57,115 nt of DNA from Bacteroidales bacterium. GTDB taxonomy: Bacteria; Bacteroidota; Bacteroidia; Bacteroidales; F082. The stretch spans positions 1 through 57,115 of the forward strand of contig JAFRRE010000075.1 of NCBI GenBank assembly GCA_017428285.1, given 5' to 3'. Shown piece after piece: positions 7,303 through 14,757 of this stretch; positions within the stretch are counted from its first letter, which is position 1, and the number at the start of each line of letters is the position of its first letter. The translations under genes and the position numbers were made by a program. Under the pieces are notes generated by a model. It had not been told where the DNA came from. It saw only the letters and a list, made by a program, of their open reading frames with translations, and ran no database searches.

Positions 7303-7424
7303 ATTCCCTTCGGGAATGGCAAATAGTGCTATGTTATTCTGCGGCGGCAGATAGCGCTACAAGCAGTTAACAAGTGTTGCCGCCGCTGGATAACTAAACA
7401 GAACTCCATTCCCGAAGGGGAACT
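7303..7424. repeat. Nested inverted repeats between TPM and ftsE
   Basis: The outer arms TTCCCTTCGGGAATGG (7304-7319) and CCATTCCCGAAGGGGAA (7406-7422) are inverted copies. Each can also fold on itself. The inner arms GTTATTCTGCGGCGGCA (7333-7349) and TGCCGCCGCTGGATAAC (7378-7394) match at 15 of 17 positions. The whole 120-bp interval is a cruciform-like unit with no T run, so it does not look like a simple terminator. A mobile miniature element or mRNA-processing structure is possible. Confidence 0.75.
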
Positions 7425-7442
7425 CAAAAGAAAGACAACAAT

Positions 7443-8120
7443 ATGGATAACCCCATCATAGAAATTAAGAATGCCTCCATCTTCCAGCAGGAGAACCTTG
7501 TCCTTTCCAATGTCAACCTGACGCTGAACAAAGGCGAATTCATCTACCTCATCGGTCGCACGGGAAGCGGAAAGTCCTCATTGCTAAAGACTTTGTACGG
7601 TGAGTTGCCCGCCCGCGACGGCATCGTGCGCGTAGCCGGTTACGACCTCACCCAACTCAGGAAGAAGGACATCCCCTACTTGCGCCGCAAAATCGGCATC
7701 GTGTTTCAGGATTTCCAACTGCTCTTTGACCGTAGCGTGGAGAAAAACCTGGAGTTTGTGCTGGGTGCCACGGGTTGGACGGAGAAAGCCGAGATTTCAC
7801 GCCGCATCGATGAAGTGTTGGCCAAAGTGGGACTGAGCGACAAGCGCAAGGTAATGCCCCATCAGATGTCGGGCGGCGAACAGCAAGGCATCGCCATCGC
7901 ACGAGCCCTGCTCAACGACCCCGATGTCATCCTTGCCGACGAGCCCACCGGCAACCTCGACCCAGACACTACTTTGGAAGTGATGAAACTCTTACGTAAC
8001 ATCAGCGAGAACGGCCAAGCCGTGCTGATGGCCACGCACAACTATACCTTGATGCAGAAATACCCCTCGCGCATCGCCAATTGCAAAAATGGGACGGTGG
8101 TGTGTTCGGAGATGGAATAG
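7443..8120 (+). CDS. ftsE: Cell-division ABC transporter ATPase FtsE
   Basis: This 225-residue ABC ATPase has Walker A GRTGSGKSS (residues ~39-47), a Q-loop (GIVFQDFQLL), the signature MSGGEQQ, Walker B VILADEPTGNLD and a switch His (ATHNY). The DFQLLFDRSVEKNL segment and short length are typical of FtsE, which acts with FtsX at the division site to control cell-wall hydrolases. FtsX is not adjacent, as often in Bacteroidota. A LolD/MacB-type ATPase is the main alternative, but the FQDFQLL motif favours FtsE. Confidence 0.85.
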   Translation: MDNPIIEIKNASIFQQENLVLSNVNLTLNKGEFIYLIGRTGSGKSSLLKTLYGELPARDGIVRVAGYDLTQLRKKDIPYLRRKIGIVFQDFQLLFDRSVEKNLEFVLGATGWTEKAEISRRIDEVLAKVGLSDKRKVMPHQMSGGEQQGIAIARALLNDPDVILADEPTGNLDPDTTLEVMKLLRNISENGQAVLMATHNYTLMQKYPSRIANCKNGTVVCSEME

Positions 8121-8173
8121 TTTAGTGTTGAGAGTTTAGAGTTTAGAGTCAGTGGTAAGTTTAGAGTTGATAG
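8121..8173. repeat. Low-complexity AGTTTAGAGT repeats
   Basis: Several imperfect copies of AGTTTAGAGT fill the gap between the convergent ends of ftsE and the glycosyltransferase gene. No hairpin terminator is visible. Confidence 0.6.
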
Positions 8174-9298
8174 TTAGAAGTTTATTGCTTCGATGATTTT
8201 TCGCGCATTGGCTTCGTTATCATAAAGTTGCTTCATCTGTGCATCGCGTTCTTCGATGTCGTCTTCAGTGAAATCCTCTTCCATCAACCGTTTAATTTCA
8301 GTTATCATTTGTTCAGGCTCATCGGCCACCACGCAAAGGGCATCCAATGAAGTTCCCTTCACCATGTCGGAGTTGACCAGACAGAAGCGTCCGTTGTAAA
8401 GTGCATTCAACAGCTTCAATTTCAAGCCTGTAGGTTGGTTTGTCACCAAAATGTTTACTTGGGCTTGGCGTAACAAATCAATCATCTCGGCATCATCGGG
8501 ATTGGCCACCAAGGTCACATTAGAATAATTATCAGCCAGTTTTTTCAATTTGTCTGAAGGATTCAAGCCTGACACGATGCAATGTAAATCAAGTTCGGAG
8601 AAAACATTCTCTATCAACCATTTGGCTGCATCTTCATTCTCGCGAACCGAAAGGTTGCCGTGATACAAGACATACTCTCCCCTTCCCGTCTCGGAGCACA
8701 CCGAGTCGGTGGCACTGAAGCCAGGCACAAGCACCACATTCTTATACCGTTGGGCAAAGTAATCGTTGTCCTTCTGCGAGATGGCAAAAATGCCTGCAGC
8801 TTTTTTCAGAACAGGTTCGTAGCGCCTTAGTTTCCAAGCTTCTATATGATAGAACAAGCGCTTCCATCCGCATCGCTCAGTATCGCCCAGTCCGTTGTAA
8901 TAGTCATGCTCCACATTATGTGCGCGGACATAAATTTTCCTGTTTTTAAATCGTTTGTCCAGCAAAACAGCAGTCGTATGTAGGCCTTCGCAGAAGATAG
9001 GATAGTCATCTTTCAACAAGTCTTGAACCAAAGCCTCCGAACGGCGCGAATTGACGATGAAAGGGGTAAGACTCAACTGTTTGACAAAGGAAGTGTCGCG
9101 CTTGTAATATTTCACCTCATAACAACGCTTCAGTATCTCTTGTTCGGCGCGACCATACTCAAAGCAATGCAGATGCACCTTGACACCCGCTTCCGAAAGG
9201 GCCTTCACACGATAGAACACATCGATGACCCCACCGTAGTTGGCGGGATAAGGCACATCAAAAGCGATGACATGTAGGTGATAATCGGTATCATTCAT
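8174..9298 (-). CDS. Glycosyltransferase (GT4-like, GT-B fold)
   Basis: Starting at MNDTDYHLHVIAFDVPYP the protein has 374 residues. The N-terminal Rossmann half contains PANYGGVIDVFYRVKALSEAG, the usual acceptor-side motif. The C-terminal half has VLYHGNLSVRENEDAAKWL and GLKLKLLNALYNGRFCLVNS, in the place of the nucleotide-sugar-binding loop of GT4 enzymes. It probably transfers a sugar in surface-glycan or lipid-linked glycan assembly at the cytoplasmic membrane. The start overlaps the end of the upstream glycosyltransferase gene by 8 nt, so the pair forms an operon. The longer frame to 9493 is not used because it lies entirely inside that neighbour. Confidence 0.85.
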   Translation of the reverse strand: MNDTDYHLHVIAFDVPYPANYGGVIDVFYRVKALSEAGVKVHLHCFEYGRAEQEILKRCYEVKYYKRDTSFVKQLSLTPFIVNSRRSEALVQDLLKDDYPIFCEGLHTTAVLLDKRFKNRKIYVRAHNVEHDYYNGLGDTERCGWKRLFYHIEAWKLRRYEPVLKKAAGIFAISQKDNDYFAQRYKNVVLVPGFSATDSVCSETGRGEYVLYHGNLSVRENEDAAKWLIENVFSELDLHCIVSGLNPSDKLKKLADNYSNVTLVANPDDAEMIDLLRQAQVNILVTNQPTGLKLKLLNALYNGRFCLVNSDMVKGTSLDALCVVADEPEQMITEIKRLMEEDFTEDDIEERDAQMKQLYDNEANARKIIEAINF

Positions 9299-10406
9299 AA
9301 TGTTTGTAGATTTCAAGCAGTTTCTGTTCCTCGTTCTCCCAACACAAATCCTGTGCCGCAACGGCCAAATTATGTTTCCATTGGGCTTTTCTCGCCTCAT
9401 TCGACAAGGCCTCACGGATGGTGGCAGCAATGGTAGCAGGCTCATGATTCTCAATAAACAAGCCCAAGTCGTATTGTCGGATAATCTTCTCAATCTCCGT
9501 CAAATGCGAAGCTACAATCGGCACGCCCGCTTGAATGAAGTCGAAGAGTTTGTTGGGGAGACTGAAACGGTAGTTGAGGTTGGTGTCCTTGTCGAGGCAG
9601 AAGCCCAACTCGGCAAGTTGCGTGTAAGCCATCATCTGCTGGTAAGGCATCCTAGGGAAGAAACACACACGGTCGGTGATTTTCAGGTCTTCAACCATTT
9701 GTTTCAAGATGGTCAACACATCGCCGCCGCCGATAATCATTAAGAAACAATCGTCCAACATTGCCATGGACTGCACCAATTCCTCTGCCCCACGCTGGAT
9801 GTTGATGCCGGAACCTTGAAGGATCAAAAGGTGTTTGTCGGTCGGTAAACCCAAAGTTTGCTTATCGCCTTTTGGCGGCAAGGCTTTGCGTGGCGGGATG
9901 TTGCGAATGACATGGCACTTGACACCGTATTTCTCGCGGAACAGGTCGGCGATACTGTCGCAAACAGTAATCATCTCATCCAATTTGGGCACCACAAAGC
10001 CCTCTATACGCTTCCATACCTTTTGCACCTTGGGCCGATGCACCAATTCAGGCGTTTCAGTGAAATACTCATGACTGTCGAAAACAATTTTACTTCCTTT
10101 AAGCCTTGAGATGAAATAGTTGGGCAGGATAGTATCCAAGTCGTTGGATAGTAGCAAATGGGCACGATGAAACAGCAAGAAGAAAAAGAGCCTGATGTTG
10201 TACTCAGCATAGAACAATGGCCCTTTCTCGAAGAGCAGTTTCATGCGGTGCGTGGCGTATGGGCGTTCATCCATCGGTGGGCTTTTGCGCTGCTTCCGCC
10301 CGACCAAAAGCACCTCGTAGCCAGCCTTTTGCAAAGCCAGGCACGACTTGTTGACCCGTTGGTCCGTGACCAAGTCGTTAATCACCGATACGATGGCGCG
10401 TTTCAT
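9291..10406 (-). CDS. Glycosyltransferase (GT4 family)
   Basis: This 371-residue GT-B protein begins MKRAIVSVINDLVTDQRVNK. It contains HLLLSNDLDTILPNY and IVFDSHEYFTETPE in the N-terminal domain, and LLILQGSGINIQRGAEELVQ and SLPNKLFDFIQAGVPIVAS in the donor-binding domain, a textbook GT4 pattern. The start at 10406 rather than 10451 is chosen because the extra residues overlap the divergent murB promoter region. It is the first gene of a two-gene operon with 8174-9298 and is divergent from murB. The acceptor and sugar cannot be read from sequence. Confidence 0.88.
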   Translation of the reverse strand: MKRAIVSVINDLVTDQRVNKSCLALQKAGYEVLLVGRKQRKSPPMDERPYATHRMKLLFEKGPLFYAEYNIRLFFFLLFHRAHLLLSNDLDTILPNYFISRLKGSKIVFDSHEYFTETPELVHRPKVQKVWKRIEGFVVPKLDEMITVCDSIADLFREKYGVKCHVIRNIPPRKALPPKGDKQTLGLPTDKHLLILQGSGINIQRGAEELVQSMAMLDDCFLMIIGGGDVLTILKQMVEDLKITDRVCFFPRMPYQQMMAYTQLAELGFCLDKDTNLNYRFSLPNKLFDFIQAGVPIVASHLTEIEKIIRQYDLGLFIENHEPATIAATIREALSNEARKAQWKHNLAVAAQDLCWENEEQKLLEIYKHYE

Positions 10407-10461
10407 GGCGACAAAGGTACAAAGTTTTCCGTTGAAACGCAGAAAATACAAAGGTATTGTG

Positions 10462-10470
10462 TATTTTTGC
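10462..10470 (+). promoter_or_regulatory. -7 promoter element of murB
   Basis: TATTTTTGC lies 5 nt before the ATG at 10475, so the mRNA should be almost leaderless. No convincing -33 box is seen. Confidence 0.5.
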
Positions 10471-10474
10471 AGGC

Positions 10475-11548
10475 ATGAAAACCAATGTCAACCTCAAACC
10501 CTACAATAGCTTCGGCTTCGATGCCGTGGCAAAACAATTCGTTGAAATCAACGAGATTCAAGAGCTTGAATCCTTGATTCGCTCCGATGTATTCAAGCAT
10601 GAGAAGTATCTGATTCTCAGTGGAGGCAACAATGTGCTTTTTCGGGATGATTTTTTCGAAGGTGTCGTTGTGCATATCAATACAAAAGGCATAGAGCCCC
10701 TTGAAGAGCAGGAAAACAATGTGATTGTTAGGGCTCAGGCCGGCGAGGATTGGCCCGAATTTGTGTGTTTCTGTGTCGAAAAAGGTTGGCATGGCGTAGA
10801 GAACCTGGCTCATATCCCTGGCAAAGTGGGTGCGGCACCCGTACAAAACATCGGCGCTTATGGCATGGAACTGAAAGACAGTTTCCTAAGTTGCGAAGCT
10901 GTGGATTTGACCACAGGCGAGACCAAGGTTTTCACCAAAGAGGAATGTCGTTTTGGCTACCGCGAGAGCGTTTTCAAAAATGAGTTAAAAGGAAAATACA
11001 TCATCACTTCGGTGGACTTCCTATTGAAGAAGGACGCCCCACTCAACCTAGAATACGGCAACATCAAGGCCTATCTGGAGCAAAACGGCATCGAGCATCC
11101 CACCTTGCAGCTACTCCACGATGCCATCTGTGCCATCCGTGATGCCAAACTTCCCGATGTGAAACAGATCGGTAGCGCAGGAAGTTTCTTCAAGAATCCT
11201 GTCATTGATAGGGCACAATTAGAGGTCTTGCAGAAAGATTATCCAACGATACCACACTACGACGAGCCTAATGGCAAGGTGAAAGTGCCAGCGGGTTGGC
11301 TCATTGAGCATAGCGGCCCTTCGACCCTTCGATTGGCCTCAGGGACCGCTGGCTCAGGCACCGCCAGAGCCACAAGTTGGAAAGGCTGGCGTAATGAGCA
11401 TGTGGGAGTGTATGAGAAACAGGCGCTCGTCTTGGTGCATTATGGTGGCGGGAAAGGACACGACATCGTGGAACTCGCCCACAGAATACAAGACTCCGTA
11501 GAGGAAAAGTTCGGGATTAGGATTAGCCCGGAGGTGAATTTTGTTTAG
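10475..11548 (+). CDS. murB: UDP-N-acetylenolpyruvoylglucosamine reductase MurB, with 20-residue insertion
   Basis: MurB reduces UDP-GlcNAc-enolpyruvate to UDP-MurNAc with NADPH and FAD, in the cytoplasmic stage of peptidoglycan synthesis. The 357-residue protein shows the FAD-binding motif LILSGGNNVLFRDDFF, HGVENLAHIPGKVGAAPVQN (G-A-x-P-x-Q-N-I-G-A-Y) and the YRESVFK and GSAGSFFKNPV segments of the type I enzyme. Between WLIEH and WKGWR there are about 20 extra residues (SGPSTLRLASGTAGSGT...). The uninterrupted murB fragment at 14190-14533 reads WLIEQAGWKGWR at that place, so an in-frame 60-nt gain is visible. Whether the enzyme still works cannot be read from sequence, but the frame is intact and the C-terminal catalytic region (ISPEVNFV) is complete. 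Confidence 0.93.
   Translation: MKTNVNLKPYNSFGFDAVAKQFVEINEIQELESLIRSDVFKHEKYLILSGGNNVLFRDDFFEGVVVHINTKGIEPLEEQENNVIVRAQAGEDWPEFVCFCVEKGWHGVENLAHIPGKVGAAPVQNIGAYGMELKDSFLSCEAVDLTTGETKVFTKEECRFGYRESVFKNELKGKYIITSVDFLLKKDAPLNLEYGNIKAYLEQNGIEHPTLQLLHDAICAIRDAKLPDVKQIGSAGSFFKNPVIDRAQLEVLQKDYPTIPHYDEPNGKVKVPAGWLIEHSGPSTLRLASGTAGSGTARATSWKGWRNEHVGVYEKQALVLVHYGGGKGHDIVELAHRIQDSVEEKFGIRISPEVNFV
11314..11362 (+). repeat. 49-bp interspersed repeat, copy A, inside murB
   Basis: The core CGGCCCTTCGACCCTTCGAT followed by TGGCCTCAGGGACC matches 31472-31520 and, inverted, 47878-47926. It is built from two short direct repeats (CGACCCTT-type and CAGGGACC-type). In murB it reads S-G-P-S-T-L-R-L-A-S-G-T. With flanking bases (11311-11377) the net gain over the uninterrupted murB fragment is 60 nt. 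Confidence 0.88.
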
Positions 11549-11739
11549 TGATGATTTGCTTGTTGATGGTTTTCAGCTTATCAACATCGGTGATGGTGGC
11601 CTATTTTACAATGACAAATTTCAAAAAACCAGGACCATCTCATGATAATCGCGGATGGAGTCCCTATTCTGGCTTGCATAAAGACGGATATCGCTTTTCA
11701 GCTTCCCGATTTCTTACTGTTAGTCTTGGCTAATTGATT
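11549..11739. other. No clear gene; possible decayed coding sequence
   Basis: Directly after murB, one plus-strand frame without a start reads DDLLVDGFQLINIGDGGLFY and then stops. A second frame reads GVPILACIKTDIAFQLPDF. Both look protein-like but are short and broken, so this may be the remnant of an unrecognised gene. No terminator hairpin stands out. Confidence 0.35.
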
Positions 11740-11808
11740 ACAAATAACCGAACAAATCTACCACAAATAACCGAATAAATTCACTACAAATAACCGAAAA
11801 TTCAAGAA
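11740..11808. repeat. Three tandem 23-bp repeats upstream of the second ATPase gene
   Basis: Units start at 11740, 11763 and 11786, exactly 23 bp apart. Each opens with ACAAATAACCGAA followed by a variable A/T-rich tail. They end just before the promoter of 11867-13144. The first ATPase gene (3983) has an analogous but unrelated array of 33-bp units. Confidence 0.88.
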
Positions 11809-11813
11809 ATGAT

Positions 11814-11844
11814 TTTGTAATTAAAATAAAATCAGTAATTTTGC
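11814..11844 (+). promoter_or_regulatory. Promoter of the 11867-13144 ATPase gene
   Basis: TTTG at 11814-11817 and TAATTTTGC at 11836-11844 are 22 nt apart start to start, close to the Bacteroidota consensus (TTTG, 19 nt, TAnnTTTG). Confidence 0.75.
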
Positions 11845-11866
11845 AGCGAAAACAAAAAGATGAATA

Positions 11867-13144
11867 ATGAAAAAAGAATATAAATCTCGGATTGCCGACA
11901 AGCTTCTTGCCCGCAAGCTGGCAGGCAAAGGGGCTGTGCTGATTGAAGGGCCGAAGTGGTGTGGAAAAACCACCACAGCTCAACAGCATGCCAAAAGTAT
12001 GCTAGACCTTGGCGATAGCGAGGTGCTAAAGCAAAGCCGAAACATGTTGGAAATAAGTCCCAAGACTTTGCTTCAGGGGGAAACGCCTCGTTTAATTGAC
12101 GAATGGCAGACCTTGCCACCATTATGGGACAGTATTCGCAGTGAAGTGGACCGCCGAGGAGCCTTCTCTCAGTTTATCCTAACGGGGTCATCGGTGCTTC
12201 CACAAGCCGATGAGACCACGCATAGCGGCACAGGGCGTTTCGCCCGATTGAAAATGAGGCCGATGAGCCTTTTCGAATCGGGAGAGTCTTCAGGCATTGT
12301 CAGTCTCCGAAAACTGTTTGACGGAGAGACCTTTGAACCACAAACTTGCAATCTCGACCTGCAAAAGATGGCTTATCTCACCTGTCGTGGCGGTTGGCCT
12401 CAAGTGACATTGCTGGAAGGAGACTTGGCGCTTGACCAAGCCTTCGACTATGTCGATGCCGTCGCCGAGCATGACATCCAGCGCGTTGACGGGGTGAAAC
12501 GCAGTCCCACCCGAGCCCGTCTCCTTTTACGCTCGTATGCTCGCAACATTGCCCAACAAGTCTCGTATGCCACCATCAAGGCCGACATGCTTTCAAATGA
12601 TTCGGCCACATTGGACGAGGACACCGTGGCAGACTATATCAAGGCCTTGAAACGCTTGTTCGTCATTGAGGACTTGGAGGCGTGGAATCCGAATATACGC
12701 AGCAAATCTGCCATCCGGACCAGCGACACCCGCCATTTCGTCGACCCCAGCATTGGCACAGCGGCCCTTGGTCTAGGGCCCAGCGACCTAATTAACGACC
12801 TGAATTCTTTCGGGTTGTTCTTCGAAGACCTTGCCGTTCGTGACCTGCGCGTGTTCGCAGAAGCTCTCGATGGCAGACTCTACCATTACCGCGACAGCTC
12901 TGGCTTGGAATGCGATACGGTAATTCACCGCAGAAACGGGACATACGCATTGGTTGAAGTCAAACTGGGGGGCGACAAACTTATAGAAGAAGGTGTAAAT
13001 GCGCTCAAGACACTCGCTACAGCCATAGACACGACTAAGATGCCTAATCCTTCGTTCATGATGGTGCTGACTGCTGTCGGACAATACGCCTACCAACGCC
13101 CCGACGGCATTTATGTCGTTCCTATAGGCTGTCTAAAAGACTAA
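11867..13144 (+). CDS. AAA-family ATPase with C-terminal DUF4143 domain
   Basis: This 425-residue protein has Walker A GPKWCGKTTT (residues ~30-38), Walker B-like PRLIDEWQTLP (~79) and a sensor FILTGSSVLP (~104) in the AAA_14 domain. The DUF4143 domain follows, with DYIKALKRLFVIEDLEAW and the nuclease-fold-like FFEDLAVRDLRVF, YHYRDSSGLECDTVI and YALVEVKLGG (E-x-K). It is the same architecture as 3983-5185 but a different subfamily: the first lacks the NTRHFVDPS-like segment. The role of such ATPases is not established; they are frequent, mobile-looking accessory genes in gut Bacteroidota. The gene is monocistronic, with its own promoter and upstream tandem repeats. Confidence 0.9.
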   Translation: MKKEYKSRIADKLLARKLAGKGAVLIEGPKWCGKTTTAQQHAKSMLDLGDSEVLKQSRNMLEISPKTLLQGETPRLIDEWQTLPPLWDSIRSEVDRRGAFSQFILTGSSVLPQADETTHSGTGRFARLKMRPMSLFESGESSGIVSLRKLFDGETFEPQTCNLDLQKMAYLTCRGGWPQVTLLEGDLALDQAFDYVDAVAEHDIQRVDGVKRSPTRARLLLRSYARNIAQQVSYATIKADMLSNDSATLDEDTVADYIKALKRLFVIEDLEAWNPNIRSKSAIRTSDTRHFVDPSIGTAALGLGPSDLINDLNSFGLFFEDLAVRDLRVFAEALDGRLYHYRDSSGLECDTVIHRRNGTYALVEVKLGGDKLIEEGVNALKTLATAIDTTKMPNPSFMMVLTAVGQYAYQRPDGIYVVPIGCLKD

Positions 13145-13222
13145 GTCAGCTCATATGAGAACGCAAAATCCACACATTGTTGAGTTCTCCTATCACTCCA
13201 AATCCCCAAGAACCATCTCATA

Positions 13223-13825
13223 TCACAGGAACAGGAGCGCTAAGATGCCAAACAACAGCATTATTCCAACAATGCCAATCAGCCAATACACCATAATCCT
13301 GCCCGAAGGGGACATTTTTTTCAGTCCTTTCTGTTCGTTGGCTTCGAGCAGGTGGACAATATCTCCATCATCGGGAAACAGGTATCGTGCCTTTCCCAAA
13401 CACTCTTTGTATTTTGCAAAATAGGCATCTTTGACCTCATCTGCATCAAAGCCTTGTGTTTTCGGCTTGAGTGCCAAGATGAACTCTATCAAATCAGTCT
13501 TGGTGTTTGGAACAGGAAAGTTCCTGATGATTCCTGCCACCACTTCATCTGTGTCGTCGTACACATGATTCTCATCCCAAATGCTCGCCTTTCTGTTTGA
13601 CTGTGCCTTTGCCTTCTCCATTTCCACCACTGCATTAGCATATCTTTCCTTGCACTCGCGTGTGGCTTTTTCAATGGCTTTAGCCAACTTTTCCATTGAA
13701 GAACCAGCTTTCATCCCTTCAAATGTGCTGCCGCAATACGGGCATTTGCCCTGCAGTCCCTCAATATTGGCACCACATGAGGGACATTTCTTCACTGTCA
13801 AATTTTTTGTTTTTTCGTTGTACAT
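13223..13825 (-). CDS. Zinc-ribbon protein with coiled-coil and C-terminal membrane anchor
   Basis: The 200-residue protein opens with a zinc ribbon (CPSCGANIEGLQGKCPYCGS, four cysteines). A charged helical region follows (EKLAKAIEKATRECKERYAN), then a globular middle, and a single transmembrane helix at the extreme C-terminus (VYWLIGIVGIMLLFGILALL). It would be tail-anchored with the ribbon in the cytoplasm. Proteins of this build are common but mostly uncharacterised; I cannot assign a function. No clear operon partner is present. The neighbour upstream on the same strand is a decayed fragment. Confidence 0.75.
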   Translation of the reverse strand: MYNEKTKNLTVKKCPSCGANIEGLQGKCPYCGSTFEGMKAGSSMEKLAKAIEKATRECKERYANAVVEMEKAKAQSNRKASIWDENHVYDDTDEVVAGIIRNFPVPNTKTDLIEFILALKPKTQGFDADEVKDAYFAKYKECLGKARYLFPDDGDIVHLLEANEQKGLKKMSPSGRIMVYWLIGIVGIMLLFGILALLFL

Positions 13826-13855
13826 ATTGCAAAATGTTACTTAGGAAACATAAAA

Positions 13856-13882
13856 GACCCCGCAGGTTGAGTGCGGGGTTTC
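13856..13882. terminator. Hairpin terminator CCCCGCA / TGCGGGG
   Basis: A seven-bp GC stem with a 7-nt loop has T-rich ends on both strands. On the minus strand it would end transcription from the truncated gene at 13924. Confidence 0.75.
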
Positions 13883-13923
13883 TACAACATTAAAACTCAT
13901 TAAAAAAGGTTGTTTGTTTTACT

Positions 13924-14195
13924 TCAATTATTGATGTAATCATCGATGATGTCTTTCAGTTTCGATGCCAAGAAAGAAGACTGTGGGTAGTTTTTCGCAT
14001 AGTTTTTGGGGGCGACCAAGTGTCCTTTTGATGCTCTTTTCGCCACAGGAATGTCGGCAACCTTTTTCCAAATGATGTTTTCGGTCATCGGGAAAGTCTT
14101 GTCAATGAAGTAATTCATTGCTATGACAGGTCCGCCGTCCGTTCGCGTGGGTGATACGGCAATGTCGCACGGGTTGTCTTCGAAGAAAGCCACAT
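13924..14195 (-). pseudogene. 3' remnant of an unrecognised gene, truncated by murB sequence
   Basis: On the minus strand a ~90-residue stretch reads VAFFEDNPCDIAVSPTRTDG, then MNYFIDKTFPMTENIIW, and ends LASKLKDIIDDYINN with a stop and terminator. It looks like a genuine protein C-terminus. Upstream of about 14195 the frame continues only into antisense murB sequence, so the 5' part is missing. An internal ATG at 14118 could in theory start a 64-residue protein. I do not recognise the family. Confidence 0.55.
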
Positions 14196-14533
14196 TGCCC
14201 GATGTGAAGCAGATTGGCAGTGCGGGGAGTTTCTTCAAGAATCCTGTCATTGAAAGGGTACAATTCGAGGCTTTGCAAAAGGAGCATCCCACTATGCCAC
14301 ATTACGACGAGCCTAATGAAAAGGTGAAAGTGCCAGCGGGTTGGCTCATTGAGCAAGCAGGCTGGAAAGGCTGGCGCGATGAGCATGTGGGAGTATATGA
14401 CAAGCAGGCGCTCGTGCTGGTGCATTATGGCGGCGGCAAAGGTGAAGACATTGTGGAACTTGCCCACAAAATTCAGGATTCCGTAGAGGGAAAGTTTGGG
14501 ATAATAATTAGTCCTGAGGTGAATTTCGTTTAA
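14190..14533 (+). pseudogene. murB 3' fragment without the insertion
   Basis: About 112 codons of murB recur, from LPDVKQIGSAGSFFKNPV to the natural end SPEVNFV and stop. They correspond to about 11150-11548 of the intact gene and are roughly 80% identical at DNA level by eye. The N-terminal FAD-binding part is absent. At the site of the 20-residue insertion in the intact gene this copy reads WLIEQAGWKGWR, the expected family sequence. It is therefore a natural pre-insertion reference. Divergence suggests an origin from another lineage or an old duplication. Confidence 0.88.
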
Positions 14534-14757
14534 TCACACCCTTGACCCCATAAAAGGCCCAAGTCTACCGCTAATAAACCATGTGTGGTGTGCAGACCCT
14601 CGCTAGTGCGCTCAGCCATGACATGGAAATCGGTATTGCCGCTTATAGCCTGCGTGCTGACGATACGGTCGTTCATGTCGACAACCTGCAGAATTGCCAC
14701 TCCCTTGCTGTCAACAACCCAGCCATCTTCATTGAAATGGGCGAAAGTCACGACCTT
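14530..14757 (-). pseudogene. Detached, degenerate C-terminal sorting domain of 14758-16653
   Basis: Directly after the TAG that ends 14758-16653, the same frame continues as KVVTFAHFNEDGWVVDSKG, then AILQVVDMNDRIVS. That is the start of a type IX secretion C-terminal domain. The expected ending (VYxLRL...K-x-V-x-K) is missing and the frame ends in unrelated residues. One nonsense codon (14758-14760) therefore separates body and sorting tail, and the tail itself is eroded where it meets the murB fragment. Confidence 0.7.

Noticed and set aside
7143..7330. Small Ala/Val-rich plus- and minus-strand frames
   Set aside because: They arise from the GGT/GGC repeats that encode the Gly-rich tail of the TPM protein.
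8121..8173. Terminator or regulatory array between ftsE and the glycosyltransferase
   Set aside because: Only imperfect AGTTTAGAGT repeats are present; no stem and no consistent period.
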